Below, piece after piece: positions 8,528 to 16,451 of a DNA stretch of 21,645 nucleotides. How positions within the stretch are numbered: the stretch's first letter is position 1; each line of letters starts with the position of its first letter. A program made the position numbers and the translations under genes. Origin of the DNA: CPC320 sp002684375 (GTDB lineage: Bacteria > Pseudomonadota > Alphaproteobacteria > Rhodobacterales > Rhodobacteraceae); contig CBFIHZ010000051.1 in assembly GCA_965662545.1 (NCBI GenBank), positions 1 to 21,645 on the forward strand, read 5' to 3'. Under the pieces are notes generated by a model that was given only the letters and a program-made list of their open reading frames with translations, did not search any database and was not told the origin of the DNA.

Positions 8528-9511
8528 ATGTATGGAAAAAAATCACTGGTCTTCGGCTTGATACTAAGCGGTCTGCCGGTTGTGGCAGCTGCTGAGCAAT
8601 TGGTACTTGGCATCATTGGTGACACCACGCGCATCGCTTACCTTGACAAGACATTTCTGCAGCCTTTCACAAAATCAACGGGGATTTCGGTTAAGATAGC
8701 GTCTATCTCAGAGAATGACGGGGGCGACGAGGTTGAACTTTTTAAGCGAGCAAGCCGCGAAAAATGGGATTTCCTGACATTGGACGAGGCTCAGGCCCTG
8801 CGTCTGTGCGCGGCAGGTGATTTGGCACCGACCGGCACTATGCGACAGCGTCAAAACAGTCTGCTGCCCGAAATATCTAAGGCTGTGACATGTCACAGTT
8901 TTAAAGAACCCCGCACCGAAACCATCGTATATAATCTGAACGCCTATCAGCGCGACATCCCCGACCATATTTCGGCGTTTTTTGATTTGGAACGATTTCC
9001 CGGCAAGCGCGCGGTTGCACTCCAAGCGCCCGGATTGCTTGAGATGGCACTGATGGCCCAAGGCGTGCCAGCCAGTCAGGTCTATCACCTTCTCAGCACA
9101 ACGCGGGGCGTGGAATTGGCAATTGGTGTATTCGCACAGGTTAAATCACAGATAATTTGGACAGACGATCACGCCGAAGCAGAAAGTTTATTGGCAGACG
9201 GCAGCGCCACAATGGGCCTAATCGAGACAGGAGCTAAGACAGATGGCGACGCAAATGCTTCACCAGAGTCAGTTCAACCCCTCAACAGACTGGGCGCCAC
9301 TTCAAGCATCGCTCACCATACCTCTTGGATACCGACAGCTGCAGGTGAAGGGTCTGTGACAGCAATTGGGCAGTTTATTGAATATGCCGAACAAGCTAAC
9401 ATTTCCACTGTACAACTTGGCGCCGGCATTCATCGAGATGCGAGATGGTTCGCCACTGTCTCACCGAACATAAAAACCCGCCTCGACGGTTGGAGCGCGA
9501 CGTTACAATAA
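8528..9511 (+). CDS. Periplasmic solute-binding protein (ABC-type, PotD-like)
   Basis: This encodes a 327-residue exported binding protein. The N-terminal signal peptide is clear (GKKSLVFGLILSGLPVVAAA), with cleavage likely before EQLVLG. The body resembles family-1/8 extracellular binding proteins of the polyamine/iron type. It has WDFLTLDEAQALRLCAAGDL, ETIVYNLNAY and FFDLERFPGKRAV, which parallel the 'FFDVEKFPGKRAL' region of PotD relatives. The ligand cannot be named. I chose ATG 8528, which has AGGA seven bases upstream, one base after the ClC stop; a GTG 24 bases earlier would spoil the signal peptide. No permease or ATPase gene adjoins, so it is an orphan within this window. The final gene of its strand faces the convergent gene at 9538. 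Confidence 0.8.
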   Translation: MYGKKSLVFGLILSGLPVVAAAEQLVLGIIGDTTRIAYLDKTFLQPFTKSTGISVKIASISENDGGDEVELFKRASREKWDFLTLDEAQALRLCAAGDLAPTGTMRQRQNSLLPEISKAVTCHSFKEPRTETIVYNLNAYQRDIPDHISAFFDLERFPGKRAVALQAPGLLEMALMAQGVPASQVYHLLSTTRGVELAIGVFAQVKSQIIWTDDHAEAESLLADGSATMGLIETGAKTDGDANASPESVQPLNRLGATSSIAHHTSWIPTAAGEGSVTAIGQFIEYAEQANISTVQLGAGIHRDARWFATVSPNIKTRLDGWSATLQ

Positions 9512-9537
9512 TCTGACCTAATCGTTGATAAAGACGT

Positions 9538-9738
9538 TCAATCCGCGCGAAGATTGCGGATCATATCGAGTGATGCATCAAGCCTGGCCTGATAATTTTT
9601 AATCAACTCATTGACGGGGATTTCATCATCGTCATCTTCAGGCACTTCCTCATCATCATGCGACACAGAAGACATCTCTGTGACAGGCGATTTCTTGTGC
9701 TGTTTTTTATGCTTTTCAGCGGTATTCTCAGCCTCGGC
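9538..9738 (-). other. Out-of-frame C-terminal coding segment of the HTH protein gene
   Basis: A second minus-strand frame reads sensibly from the GAGGCC repeat down to a TGA at 9538-9540. It starts AENTAEKHKKQHKKSPV, passes an acidic stretch (SHDDEEVPEDDDDEIPVNEL) and ends in IKNYQARLDASLDMIRNLRAD. Codon choice and composition look coding, unlike the Met/Arg/Cys-rich end of the frame used upstream (stop at 9603). Restoring one G (plus-strand C near 9738) to make the hexamer repeat regular joins the two into one 310-residue protein. Confidence 0.65.
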
Positions 9739-10469
9739 TCGGCCTCAGCCTTGGGCTTGGGCTTGGGCTTGGGATCTTCCGCCAGAACGGATGACAGTAC
9801 AGGAACATGATCTACTTCTGGAGTATTTGTGGTGGTATTACTGACAGGCGCAAGCTCTGCAGACATATTGCCGGACGCAGTCTCAGCCGCTGACGTTAAA
9901 GTCTCACTCACCTCAGAGTTTGTGACCGGCGTCATCGAAGCATCAGTGTCTCTGGTTTCTGGAATTGAGTGATGTGGCGGTCCACTAGGACGCATGTGCG
10001 GCTCCAACGTCAAAGGTGGCATACTGGTATTGCCGCGCGCAACCTGTCCACTTAGCAACCGCTCGATGCGTTTGACAGCATCGGTCAACTGTTTTTGAAT
10101 AATCCGGTTGTTGCGCACCTCGCGGGCCAAGGCCGCACGCAGAATATCCGGCTCATCCTCAAGGATTTCATCTTCACCCTGTCCGCCCAGAACGGACCTA
10201 TCCTCAGGGACTGCCGGTTGAGGCAAACCACCGGTCACATCAGGTCCTGCGTCACCTTGAGGGCCGGACATCTGTGCACCGTCGCCGCTTGCTTGGGGCT
10301 CAAAGGAGGTCGAGTAGGTTTTGCGTAAATCTTTATATTCAATTCTGTAAGCGCTGTTGGGCTTATCTCCCAGTCGCGATGCCTCCAGCTTTCCCTGCCG
10401 GATATCCAGCTTTATTTTCCGTGGGTTTTTGCCCACCAGTTTTGCAGCTTCATTTACCGAATAAGACAT
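9603..10469 (-). CDS. Helix-turn-helix protein with disordered tail, probably frameshifted near its 3' end
   Basis: The function is unknown. Residues about 1-52 look like an AlpA/MerR/excisionase-type winged helix (MSYSVNEAAKLVGKNPRKIK then LDIRQGKLEASRLGD), suggesting DNA binding. A short coiled coil is at about 108-145 (LAREVRNNRIIQKQLTDAVK). The remainder is Pro/Ser/Thr/Glu-rich and probably disordered, with a (Pro-Lys)4 and Ala-Glu run near residue 235. As sequenced, the frame ends in an implausible RCLLCRMMMRKCLKMTMM tail. The likely true ending is in another frame (9538-9738). ATG 10469 is preceded by AGGAG at eight bases. It is the third gene of the operon starting at the 11666-11681 sigma-54 site, 21 bases after its neighbour. 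Confidence 0.75.
   Translation of the reverse strand: MSYSVNEAAKLVGKNPRKIKLDIRQGKLEASRLGDKPNSAYRIEYKDLRKTYSTSFEPQASGDGAQMSGPQGDAGPDVTGGLPQPAVPEDRSVLGGQGEDEILEDEPDILRAALAREVRNNRIIQKQLTDAVKRIERLLSGQVARGNTSMPPLTLEPHMRPSGPPHHSIPETRDTDASMTPVTNSEVSETLTSAAETASGNMSAELAPVSNTTTNTPEVDHVPVLSSVLAEDPKPKPKPKAEAEPRLRIPLKSIKNSTRNRLSQRCLLCRMMMRKCLKMTMMKSPSMS
9731..9773. repeat. Two abutting hexanucleotide tracts inside the HTH protein gene
   Basis: The minus strand reads nearly four copies of CCCAAG (9751-9773, encoding Pro-Lys) followed by imperfect GAGGCC/GAGGCT units encoding Ala-Glu (9731-9750). The second tract is one base short of a whole number of hexamers near 9738, and the coding frame changes exactly there. 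Confidence 0.75.
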
Positions 10470-10490
10470 TTCAGGGGCTCCTGATAAACA

Positions 10491-10973
10491 TTATAAAGTG
10501 TCCGTGACTTTGACGCGCTGTTTGAAGATATCAGCCAACCAATCGAGATCTTGTACATCTGAAGGATCCCAAGATTTCGGTGCAAGCAAGCTTGGGTCCG
10601 ACCGCAAGCGAAATACAAACGTCCGGAACGATTTCACAACGGCGTCCCCGCCCACTTGTTTTTTTTGAGGTGCAAGAGCAGATCGGAACATAGTTTTCAT
10701 CTTGCGAGGTGCCCCACTGCTCTCAAAGCAGACACGGTTATGTAAAAAAGCGTCACAGACCAAAAGGACATTCTCACCTTTGATCGTCGTCATAAAGTTC
10801 ATCATACCTTCCACAGACTCAAGCAACTTATCTCCCGAAGTGTCGCTGTACCGCTCCAGTAAAGACTTCGAAAACCGATTTGTATAAGCCTCCAAAGGCA
10901 TATCGCCCATTATGTAACGCTTTGCTATCATAGCGGACGAAGCATCTAAAACCCACGCAGGTGCGAACGCCAT
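10491..10973 (-). CDS. Hypothetical protein, 160 residues, sigma-54-headed accessory operon
   Basis: I do not recognise this family. ATG 10973 has AGGAG seven bases upstream, a strong signal. The protein is cytoplasmic by appearance, with no signal peptide or long hydrophobic segment. It is mixed alpha/beta with basic patches (SGAPRKMKTMFRSALAPQKK at about residues 85-104). It starts FAPAWVLDASSAMIAKRYIM and ends LDWLADIFKQRVKVTDTL. Two Trp/Asp-rich turns (SWDPSDVQDLDW) lie near the C-terminus. It is the middle gene between the frameshifted 11633-10989 gene and the HTH protein, with short gaps, so it is very likely cotranscribed with both. The frame is intact. Confidence 0.75.
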   Translation of the reverse strand: MAFAPAWVLDASSAMIAKRYIMGDMPLEAYTNRFSKSLLERYSDTSGDKLLESVEGMMNFMTTIKGENVLLVCDAFLHNRVCFESSGAPRKMKTMFRSALAPQKKQVGGDAVVKSFRTFVFRLRSDPSLLAPKSWDPSDVQDLDWLADIFKQRVKVTDTL

Positions 10974-10988
10974 ATGCGTACTCCTAAT

Positions 10989-11633
10989 TCAAGACCAGAC
11001 ATTACATCGCCATCCCCGGCAGTTTAGTAAAATGCGCCTTGCATATATCGCTATAGGCAACGCGGCCCGTGATCCAGCATGTTTTCTTGACCGATACAGA
11101 GTAAAATTTACGCCACCAAACCACCAATGAATTGTATCATCAGCCGTATTGGATTCAAACGAAAGTTGATAACCTGCGTGATCACATGGAAAGTTTAATT
11201 TGCCACAGGTAAAAATCAACTCACATAGTTTGTTTTTGACCGTCTCCAGCCTGAATGACAACCTTGCAAATTTATCATTTTCTTTGATACGCAAGTTAGC
11301 AAGGTCACTGCCAATCTGAGCGCCATGATTGCCACGGCAGCCGCCGTCGTGATGTAAAAAGATTGGCATGGATGTCCTGAAGAGCTCTTTGCAAGAATCT
11401 ACCGCTTGCTCATTATAACCGGGGACCTCGTTCCTGAAATCATCCAGTGCGAAAGACCCTGTACCAATACAAAGTGGGCTAGCCATTTCACGCTTAGGGT
11501 TGTGACTTTTTAAGGAAAAAGCGGTGTCGGCACACACCAGACGCCCAAACCCAAAAATCCATCTGCAGAGAGTGTGATACAATACGCACCAATTTTGAAC
11601 AGACTTTTCGCTGAGACTGTCTAGCCAATGCAT
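10989..11633 (-). CDS. Hypothetical Cys-rich protein, probably frameshifted at its C-terminus
   Basis: I do not recognise this family. It is the first gene after the sigma-54 site 11666-11681. An upstream ATG at 11657 sits at about the predicted transcription start, whereas ATG 11633 has AAGGTG six bases before it, so I chose the latter. The N-terminus is Trp/Cys-rich and moderately hydrophobic (WCVLYHTLCRWIFGFGRLV). The middle contains FARLSFRLETVKNKLCELIF and two further cysteines. After HWWFGG (about 11112) the frame turns Arg-rich with rare Arg codons, while another frame reads plausibly to 11002. So the gene is likely broken or mis-sequenced near 11110-11136. No function can be assigned. 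Confidence 0.55.
   Translation of the reverse strand: MHWLDSLSEKSVQNWCVLYHTLCRWIFGFGRLVCADTAFSLKSHNPKREMASPLCIGTGSFALDDFRNEVPGYNEQAVDSCKELFRTSMPIFLHHDGGCRGNHGAQIGSDLANLRIKENDKFARLSFRLETVKNKLCELIFTCGKLNFPCDHAGYQLSFESNTADDTIHWWFGGVNFTLYRSRKHAGSRAALPIAIYARRILLNCRGWRCNVWS
11002..11136 (-). other. Out-of-frame C-terminal segment of the Cys-rich gene
   Basis: A frame opening after tandem TGA codons near 11140 reads RKFYSVSVKKTCWITGRVAY then SDICKAHFTKLPGMAM and stops at 11002-11004. That is 28 bases before the next gene's start. Composition and codons look coding, unlike the continuation of the upstream frame. Joining them needs one missing base (or two extra) in the TGGTGGTTTGGTGG stretch around 11113-11126. 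Confidence 0.5.
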
Positions 11634-11665
11634 TTCTGACACCTTTTTTCCATGCATCTAATCAA

Positions 11666-11681
11666 TGCAGGTAGCGTGCCA
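11666..11681 (-). promoter_or_regulatory. Sigma-54 promoter of the unidentified three-gene operon
   Basis: The minus strand reads TGGCACGCTACCTGCA. It has the complete TGGCACG -24 element and CTGCA at -12, with one mismatch to TGGCACG-N4-TTGCW and exact spacing. It starts three bases after the stop of the fliT-like gene. The predicted transcript start is near 11655, which excludes the ATG at 11657 and favours 11633. Confidence 0.75.
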
Positions 11682-11683
11682 GA

Positions 11684-12007
11684 TTACAATCCACGCCGAT
11701 AACCGACCAGCGCGCGCTTGTGACGACCTGTATCCACACCCAAGTTTTGCATACGCTCCTTGAGAATACTGATACTGCAATCCAACCGGGCCTGTAACGC
11801 GGCCAACCTAGTTATGTCCGAGTCACAAGACGCTTTAAAATTACTGGCCACCCCCGACGCAAGTATAGAAATTCGAGTCTCGTTTAAATCAATCACAGCT
11901 GAGAACTCAGACCGGGAAAGAGCCGCATCCATTTCGTCTTGACATGCCTCTAGCTGCGCCAAAAATTCTTGGGTATCCTCATGATTATTTGATCCGCTTC
12001 CAAGCAT
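11684..12007 (-). CDS. FliT-like small flagellar chaperone (tentative)
   Basis: This is a 107-residue, mostly alpha-helical protein directly after fliS, overlapping it by 23 bases. GGAG lies seven bases before the ATG at 12007, inside the fliS 3' end. Its helices (EFLAQLEACQDEMDAALSRS, then LAALQARLDCSISILKERMQ) and its short length suit the FliT export-chaperone group, which usually follows fliS and binds FliD. I see no diagnostic motif, so the assignment rests on size, helicity and position. The end (GRHKRALVGYRRGL) is basic. Confidence 0.6.
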   Translation of the reverse strand: MLGSGSNNHEDTQEFLAQLEACQDEMDAALSRSEFSAVIDLNETRISILASGVASNFKASCDSDITRLAALQARLDCSISILKERMQNLGVDTGRHKRALVGYRRGL

Positions 12008-12374
12008 CTAACAGCTCCGTGATGATGGTCAGTGAAGTTGAGATGTCTGCCGACTCGTCTCTTGTGCTCAGTCCGACCAGTTGTGTCCGGCAATATTCAT
12101 AAAGTTTAAAAAGATTCGTCGCGATTTCACCACCACGATCGAAATCAAGGCTAACCTGGAGTACATACAATGCAGTCAGAGCCCGCGAAGAATGGTTATT
12201 GTGAACATCGGAGCCAAAGGTAGGGTTCTCATTTAAAACCGCCAAACTGCGATGCAACTCTTTAAGCGTCACGTAAATAAGATCGTGAACATCGTTGAGT
12301 TCAGGCACAGCAGTTGCCTGAGTCCGTTTATAAATCATCTGCGGGCTTAACTCATTCATAGGCTTATCTCTCAT
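11985..12374 (-). CDS. fliS: Flagellin export chaperone FliS
   Basis: This chaperone binds flagellin in the cytoplasm and brings it to the export gate. The second half carries the FliS pattern: ALYVLQVSLDFDRGGEIATN followed by LFKLYEYCRTQL and a final LTIITELLDAWKRI helix. The family's usual AI.L...LD...GGEIA.NL..LY.Y layout is clear. The length of 129 residues is normal. The start is uncertain between ATG 12374 and ATG 12359 (five residues shorter); neither has a perfect SD. A sigma-28-like promoter lies just upstream. It overlaps the fliT-like gene. Confidence 0.88.
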   Translation of the reverse strand: MRDKPMNELSPQMIYKRTQATAVPELNDVHDLIYVTLKELHRSLAVLNENPTFGSDVHNNHSSRALTALYVLQVSLDFDRGGEIATNLFKLYEYCRTQLVGLSTRDESADISTSLTIITELLDAWKRIK

Positions 12375-12398
12375 GTTGTCCGTTTACCTTCCCTATCT

Positions 12399-12425
12399 AA
12401 AACGACCCAGCCGCGTGAACATTTA
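12399..12425 (-). promoter_or_regulatory. Candidate sigma-28 promoter of fliS
   Basis: On the minus strand TAAA (12422-12425, in CTAAA), a 15-base spacer and GTCGTTTT (12399-12406) occur. Spacing and the GTCGTT core are the same as before flgM. The -10 match to GCCGATAA alone is poor (4 of 8), so the support comes from the shared pattern and from fliS being a classical late gene. Confidence 0.42.
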
Positions 12426-12505
12426 GCCAATGAGCCCATAAAATAACTTGGAGGCTGCACTGCCTTTAAATTAAAATCTGTGTCAGAAAACCCTTTCATT
12501 ATGCG

Positions 12506-14188
12506 CTATTCAAATTGTGTCAGATCGCTGAGATAGTGATAAAGCAATTCTTCATGAGACGCTTTAATCGTGTTGACCACGGCGTTCGTGCCGCTCAACA
12601 AGGAAATATGAACACCACGGTCATACAAATTACAAAACTCTTCTATACCCACCCCCCCGATATCCATTTGGGTCATGACCAAGATAGGATCGAGATGGGC
12701 ATAGGTATCCACCAAAAGCATCAGCGCGTTTAAAGACCATGTCGCAGGGAGTGCAAGGGCGACCTTAAGAGGCTCTCCAGGTGCCATGTCATTCAGGTCT
12801 GACAGGCGAGAAATCGTATTCTTGTACCCAATATTGTCAAAGTCGACGATAAACGGCACATGTTTTTCCGGCATGGTTGGAACAAGGGTGCGAATTTCCG
12901 TATGCGGCATGTTCATCATACGCGCCATGTCGCGCAGCTTATTGTCGTTTATGCTGCCCGGTGCACGAAGACTGATCAACATGCTGGCCGAAGAACTTCT
13001 ACTGTGTCTCTCACAGGCTAATTTTGCCGCAAGCGTCGTCTTACCTGATCCGGGTGGGCCGATAATCGCCAACTGAGGCATCGTCAACGGGTCTGTGGAA
13101 AACAGCGGCGGCACCAGCCCCTTAGACAACCTCCGAACCGCCTCTTCCATAAGTTCATTAACCGATTGCGAGGCGCGCTCTAAGGGCAATGTCGCAATAA
13201 AACTGTCTGTGAACCCGCGGCTGGCCAGCACCTCAGCCTTCTCTACCGACATTGGCATCAAAGACCCCAGAGACTCGTCGGCGTTTGGCGCGAGAATATC
13301 TGCCCCGGTCGCCGGCACCTCGGCAATATCGCCTTCAGCCTCTGAGCCAGACTGAAAGGCCTCCATTAATTCTGCCTCTGACTGCGCATTTTCGACGGTA
13401 TCCGAATGTTGGGCCTGCGCGGTCCCGTCTCCCGTTGTGGGGCCATCTGCAGTGTCGGTTTGGGATACTGCCTCCTCATCACTTGGTATCGCGCCCATGT
13501 GCGGATCGGTAAGGTCCGTATCCTTAGACGCTGCAATTCCAGACTGCTGGCCAGTGGTCAAATCTTCTGCAAGGCTTTCCTCAGCAATCCTATCACCAGA
13601 GGCGACGAAACCTTTAGGGGCCTTACTATCCTGTGATGTCTCAGTGGACAGCTCAAAACCCTCAAGGGACGCCACAAGAGGCACAACCCCTTCGAGATAG
13701 CCATCATAGCCCCATTTTGCGATCTGATCCGGATCGGTACTGTCTGTATTCAGCGCCGGCACTGGATCCAAGGACGCGGCAAAAGCTGTATCGCCACCGT
13801 TAAAAACAGGGGTATTTGGATCAGAAGCGTTGCCATGATATTCTGCGGTAGTATGCTTATCTCCCTCCGCGTTTTCGGACGAGTCCTCAGGCAAGGCAAC
13901 GTTGCCCTGACCCTCTTGCACGGTGGCATCAGCTGCCACTTCATCGCCTTTATCGTCAAAGACAAAGCCAGACGCAGTGCTGTCCGTAACCAGTGCTGAT
14001 TTTTTATATTTTGCGTTCTGATTACGCCGAAATCCACCGACCGCATAAATCGGTTCTTTGATCGCTTTAATCTCGACCATACCATCTACATTCTGGATCG
14101 ACAGTATATAGGCGTCATCCCCAAGTTCACGCTGCACACGATCCATTGCAGTTGCGGTATCGGGTGATCTAAAAGTGTGTTCCGTCAT
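12506..14188 (-). CDS. flhF: FlhF-type flagellar placement GTPase, strongly diverged
   Basis: FlhF is an SRP-type GTPase that fixes the place and number of polar flagella. The N-terminus is family-like (TEHTFRSPDTATAMDRVQRE, then LGDDAYILSIQNVDG). An acidic, Ser/Thr-rich linker of about 250 residues follows, then the NG region with P-loop GPPGSGKTTLAAKLA at residues 377-391 (counted from this start). Other GTPase motifs are altered. The DTYRxGA region is absent, the DTAGR position reads VDFDNIG, and TKLD is TQMD (506-509). The ATG at 14188 follows GGAGG by seven bases; the ATG at 14203 precedes that SD. At 560 residues it is long. It lies just after flhA, the usual order. The position and N-terminus make the call solid; GTPase activity is doubtful. 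Confidence 0.88.
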   Translation of the reverse strand: MTEHTFRSPDTATAMDRVQRELGDDAYILSIQNVDGMVEIKAIKEPIYAVGGFRRNQNAKYKKSALVTDSTASGFVFDDKGDEVAADATVQEGQGNVALPEDSSENAEGDKHTTAEYHGNASDPNTPVFNGGDTAFAASLDPVPALNTDSTDPDQIAKWGYDGYLEGVVPLVASLEGFELSTETSQDSKAPKGFVASGDRIAEESLAEDLTTGQQSGIAASKDTDLTDPHMGAIPSDEEAVSQTDTADGPTTGDGTAQAQHSDTVENAQSEAELMEAFQSGSEAEGDIAEVPATGADILAPNADESLGSLMPMSVEKAEVLASRGFTDSFIATLPLERASQSVNELMEEAVRRLSKGLVPPLFSTDPLTMPQLAIIGPPGSGKTTLAAKLACERHSRSSSASMLISLRAPGSINDNKLRDMARMMNMPHTEIRTLVPTMPEKHVPFIVDFDNIGYKNTISRLSDLNDMAPGEPLKVALALPATWSLNALMLLVDTYAHLDPILVMTQMDIGGVGIEEFCNLYDRGVHISLLSGTNAVVNTIKASHEELLYHYLSDLTQFE

Positions 14189-14239
14189 TTTCAGCCCTCC
14201 CAAATAAAGATATGTCGGTGTGTTTCAACGTATCTCTCC

Positions 14240-16375
14240 TTATTGCGGCAGCAAACCGTCATTGCCAGATATTGTCGCAACCACTTCTACTTTGCGAGCC
14301 TCAGGCAATTCGGCAAACGATAGGACGACGAGCTCTGGCAAATACTGTCGCAAGAACATCGAAAGCTTGCGGCGGATGACAGGTGCAACGACAAGATGCG
14401 GTTTCTGCCCTTTCGCAATCTGCTCTTCGTTTGTGGTGGTCAAGCTTTTGACAAGCCGCTGGGCGAGCGCACCATCCAACATTAATTGCTCTGAATCACT
14501 TTGCCGTGCCGTGTTGATCAGCAGATGCTCAAAATCTGAATCGATGGTGATAACCGGGATCGGTTGGCTCAACGGTACTGACTGTTGAATCAGCAATTCT
14601 ACCAGATAAGGACGCAGCGCCTCGGAAAGTTCGGCTACACCAAGATTGCGGCCGGCCATTTCGGATAAAACCTCTAAAATACGACGCATATCACTGATCG
14701 GAATGCGCTCTTTCAGCAAGTTGCGCACAATTGCAGTGATGTTATGCAGAGGCATCAATTTAGGCACAACAGACTGTACGAGGGATGGAGCAGTTTTGGC
14801 CAAATTATCCAGCAGTTCCTGCACCTCGTCCTGACCTATTAATTCTCCGGCATGCTTATAAAGAACTTGGCTTAGGTGGGTCGCTAGCACGGCTTCAGGC
14901 TCAATCACCACATAGCCTTGCGCCTCAGCTTCCGCTTGACGGTCCTGATATATCCATGTTGCATCGATGCCAAAGGATGGCTCTTTTACGTCCAGTCCAT
15001 CAATTTTCACATTTGAGCTGTCAGAGGGGATCGCCAGTTTGCGATCAGGATAGATGATATCTTCCGCAACAACAGTCTGGCCAATCTTAATCCGGTACAG
15101 GTTTGGACCCAGCGCCAAATCATCTCGGACGCGCACGCTTGGTACAACAAATCCAAGCCCTTGTGATACCTCTTTACGGATCGCAGTAATACGTCTCACC
15201 AAAGGACCGCCTGAATCATCATCAACAAGGTTAAGCAACGGGTAGCTGAGCAGAACAGAAATTGCTGCAAGATCCGCGACATCTGTGACATCCAGAGAAT
15301 TTGGATCCTTTTCATCATCATCAATCATCTGGCCCAATGCGGGGTCTCCGCCCGCAACAGCACCGCCAGCGGCCTCCGTCAGCTCTTCGCGCTCTGAAAT
15401 CAAGCAGGCAACCCCGATACCCAAAGCGATAAAGGCCACCAACAAAAACAATAGATTGGGCATGCCAGGGACCATGCCGATTAACGCCAAAACTCCGGCG
15501 ACCGGGAACCAAGCGCGCGAAAGGCTGACCTCAGAAGCAATGTGTTGCGCCATATCCTGACTGGACGACACCCTAGTCACAATAATCGCGGTGGCGATTG
15601 ACAGTAACAGCGATGGTATCTGCGCGACGAGGCCGTCACCAACTGACAGAATGACATAGTTTTCAGCCGCAATATCGAGTGGTAGATCATGTTGGGTAAG
15701 GCCGATTGCCAAACCACCAATCACGTTGATCGCAAGAATCAAAACACCGGCGATCGCATCACCTTTTACAAACTTAGATGCACCATCCATGGCCCCATGA
15801 AAATCAGCCTCACGCCCGACGTCGTCGCGTTTCGCGGTGGCCTCTTCTGGCGTTAAGATGCCTGCGTTCAAATCCGCATCAATAGCCATTTGTTTTCCGG
15901 GCATCGCATCCAAAGTAAAACGAGCGGACACTTCAGAGACCCTGCCTGCACCTTTGGTGATCACAACGAGGTTGATAATCACCAGGATGATAAAGACGAA
16001 AATACCAACAACAAAATTGCCCCCAATGACAAAAGCACCAAAGGCTTCGATAACCTTGCCTGCGGCGCCCGTACCGTTATGACCTTCGCTAAGAACGATG
16101 CGCGTCGATGCCACATTCAACGCCAATCGCAAAACCGTCGCCACCAAAAGCAAACTCGGAAACGAGGAAAAATCCAGTGGTCGGTAAGTATGCAGCGCAA
16201 TCATCAGTATGAGTAGCGAAATAAGGATATTAAAGGTAAAGAAAATGTCCAACAGCATGATGGGTAATGGCAGCACCATCATTGCAACGAGCATGAGAAT
16301 GCCAAGAGGCAGTACCATACCCCCAAGGGCTGACTGCAATGTGCGCAACTGCGGCGGCATCGTTACGAAACTCAT
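14240..16375 (-). CDS. flhA: Flagellar export gate protein FlhA
   Basis: This is an inner-membrane component of the flagellar type III export gate. The N-terminal half has about eight hydrophobic segments. The FHIPEP signature, RFTLDAMPGKQMAIDADLNA, is at about residues 152-171 of the chosen start. The C-terminal cytoplasmic domain is complete, with the conserved HLSQVLYKHAGELIGQDEVQ region that docks chaperone-substrate complexes. The length of 711 residues is normal. ATG 16375 follows AGGGG by about ten bases and begins MSFVTMPPQLR; a GTG at 16396 overlaps that SD. It is first in its operon, followed by flhF, with a sigma-54 promoter at 16452-16467. Confidence 0.97.
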   Translation of the reverse strand: MSFVTMPPQLRTLQSALGGMVLPLGILMLVAMMVLPLPIMLLDIFFTFNILISLLILMIALHTYRPLDFSSFPSLLLVATVLRLALNVASTRIVLSEGHNGTGAAGKVIEAFGAFVIGGNFVVGIFVFIILVIINLVVITKGAGRVSEVSARFTLDAMPGKQMAIDADLNAGILTPEEATAKRDDVGREADFHGAMDGASKFVKGDAIAGVLILAINVIGGLAIGLTQHDLPLDIAAENYVILSVGDGLVAQIPSLLLSIATAIIVTRVSSSQDMAQHIASEVSLSRAWFPVAGVLALIGMVPGMPNLLFLLVAFIALGIGVACLISEREELTEAAGGAVAGGDPALGQMIDDDEKDPNSLDVTDVADLAAISVLLSYPLLNLVDDDSGGPLVRRITAIRKEVSQGLGFVVPSVRVRDDLALGPNLYRIKIGQTVVAEDIIYPDRKLAIPSDSSNVKIDGLDVKEPSFGIDATWIYQDRQAEAEAQGYVVIEPEAVLATHLSQVLYKHAGELIGQDEVQELLDNLAKTAPSLVQSVVPKLMPLHNITAIVRNLLKERIPISDMRRILEVLSEMAGRNLGVAELSEALRPYLVELLIQQSVPLSQPIPVITIDSDFEHLLINTARQSDSEQLMLDGALAQRLVKSLTTTNEEQIAKGQKPHLVVAPVIRRKLSMFLRQYLPELVVLSFAELPEARKVEVVATISGNDGLLPQ

Positions 16376-16451
16376 TGCAATTAGTCCCCTTTTCACTTTC
16401 TTAGTCTGGCACTATCGGTCAAGCAAGACAGATTTCCAGTTTGAAAAAAGA

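Noticed and set aside
12442..12466. Hairpin GGAGGC-loop-GCCTTT as a terminator after flhF
   Set aside because: Short stem with wobble pairs and no convincing T-tract in the needed direction.
16407..16424. TGGCACTATCGGTCAAGC as a third sigma-54 promoter upstream of flhA
   Set aside because: The -24 half is fine, but no GC lies at the -12 spacing, and the plus-strand direction would run away from flhA into the other promoters.
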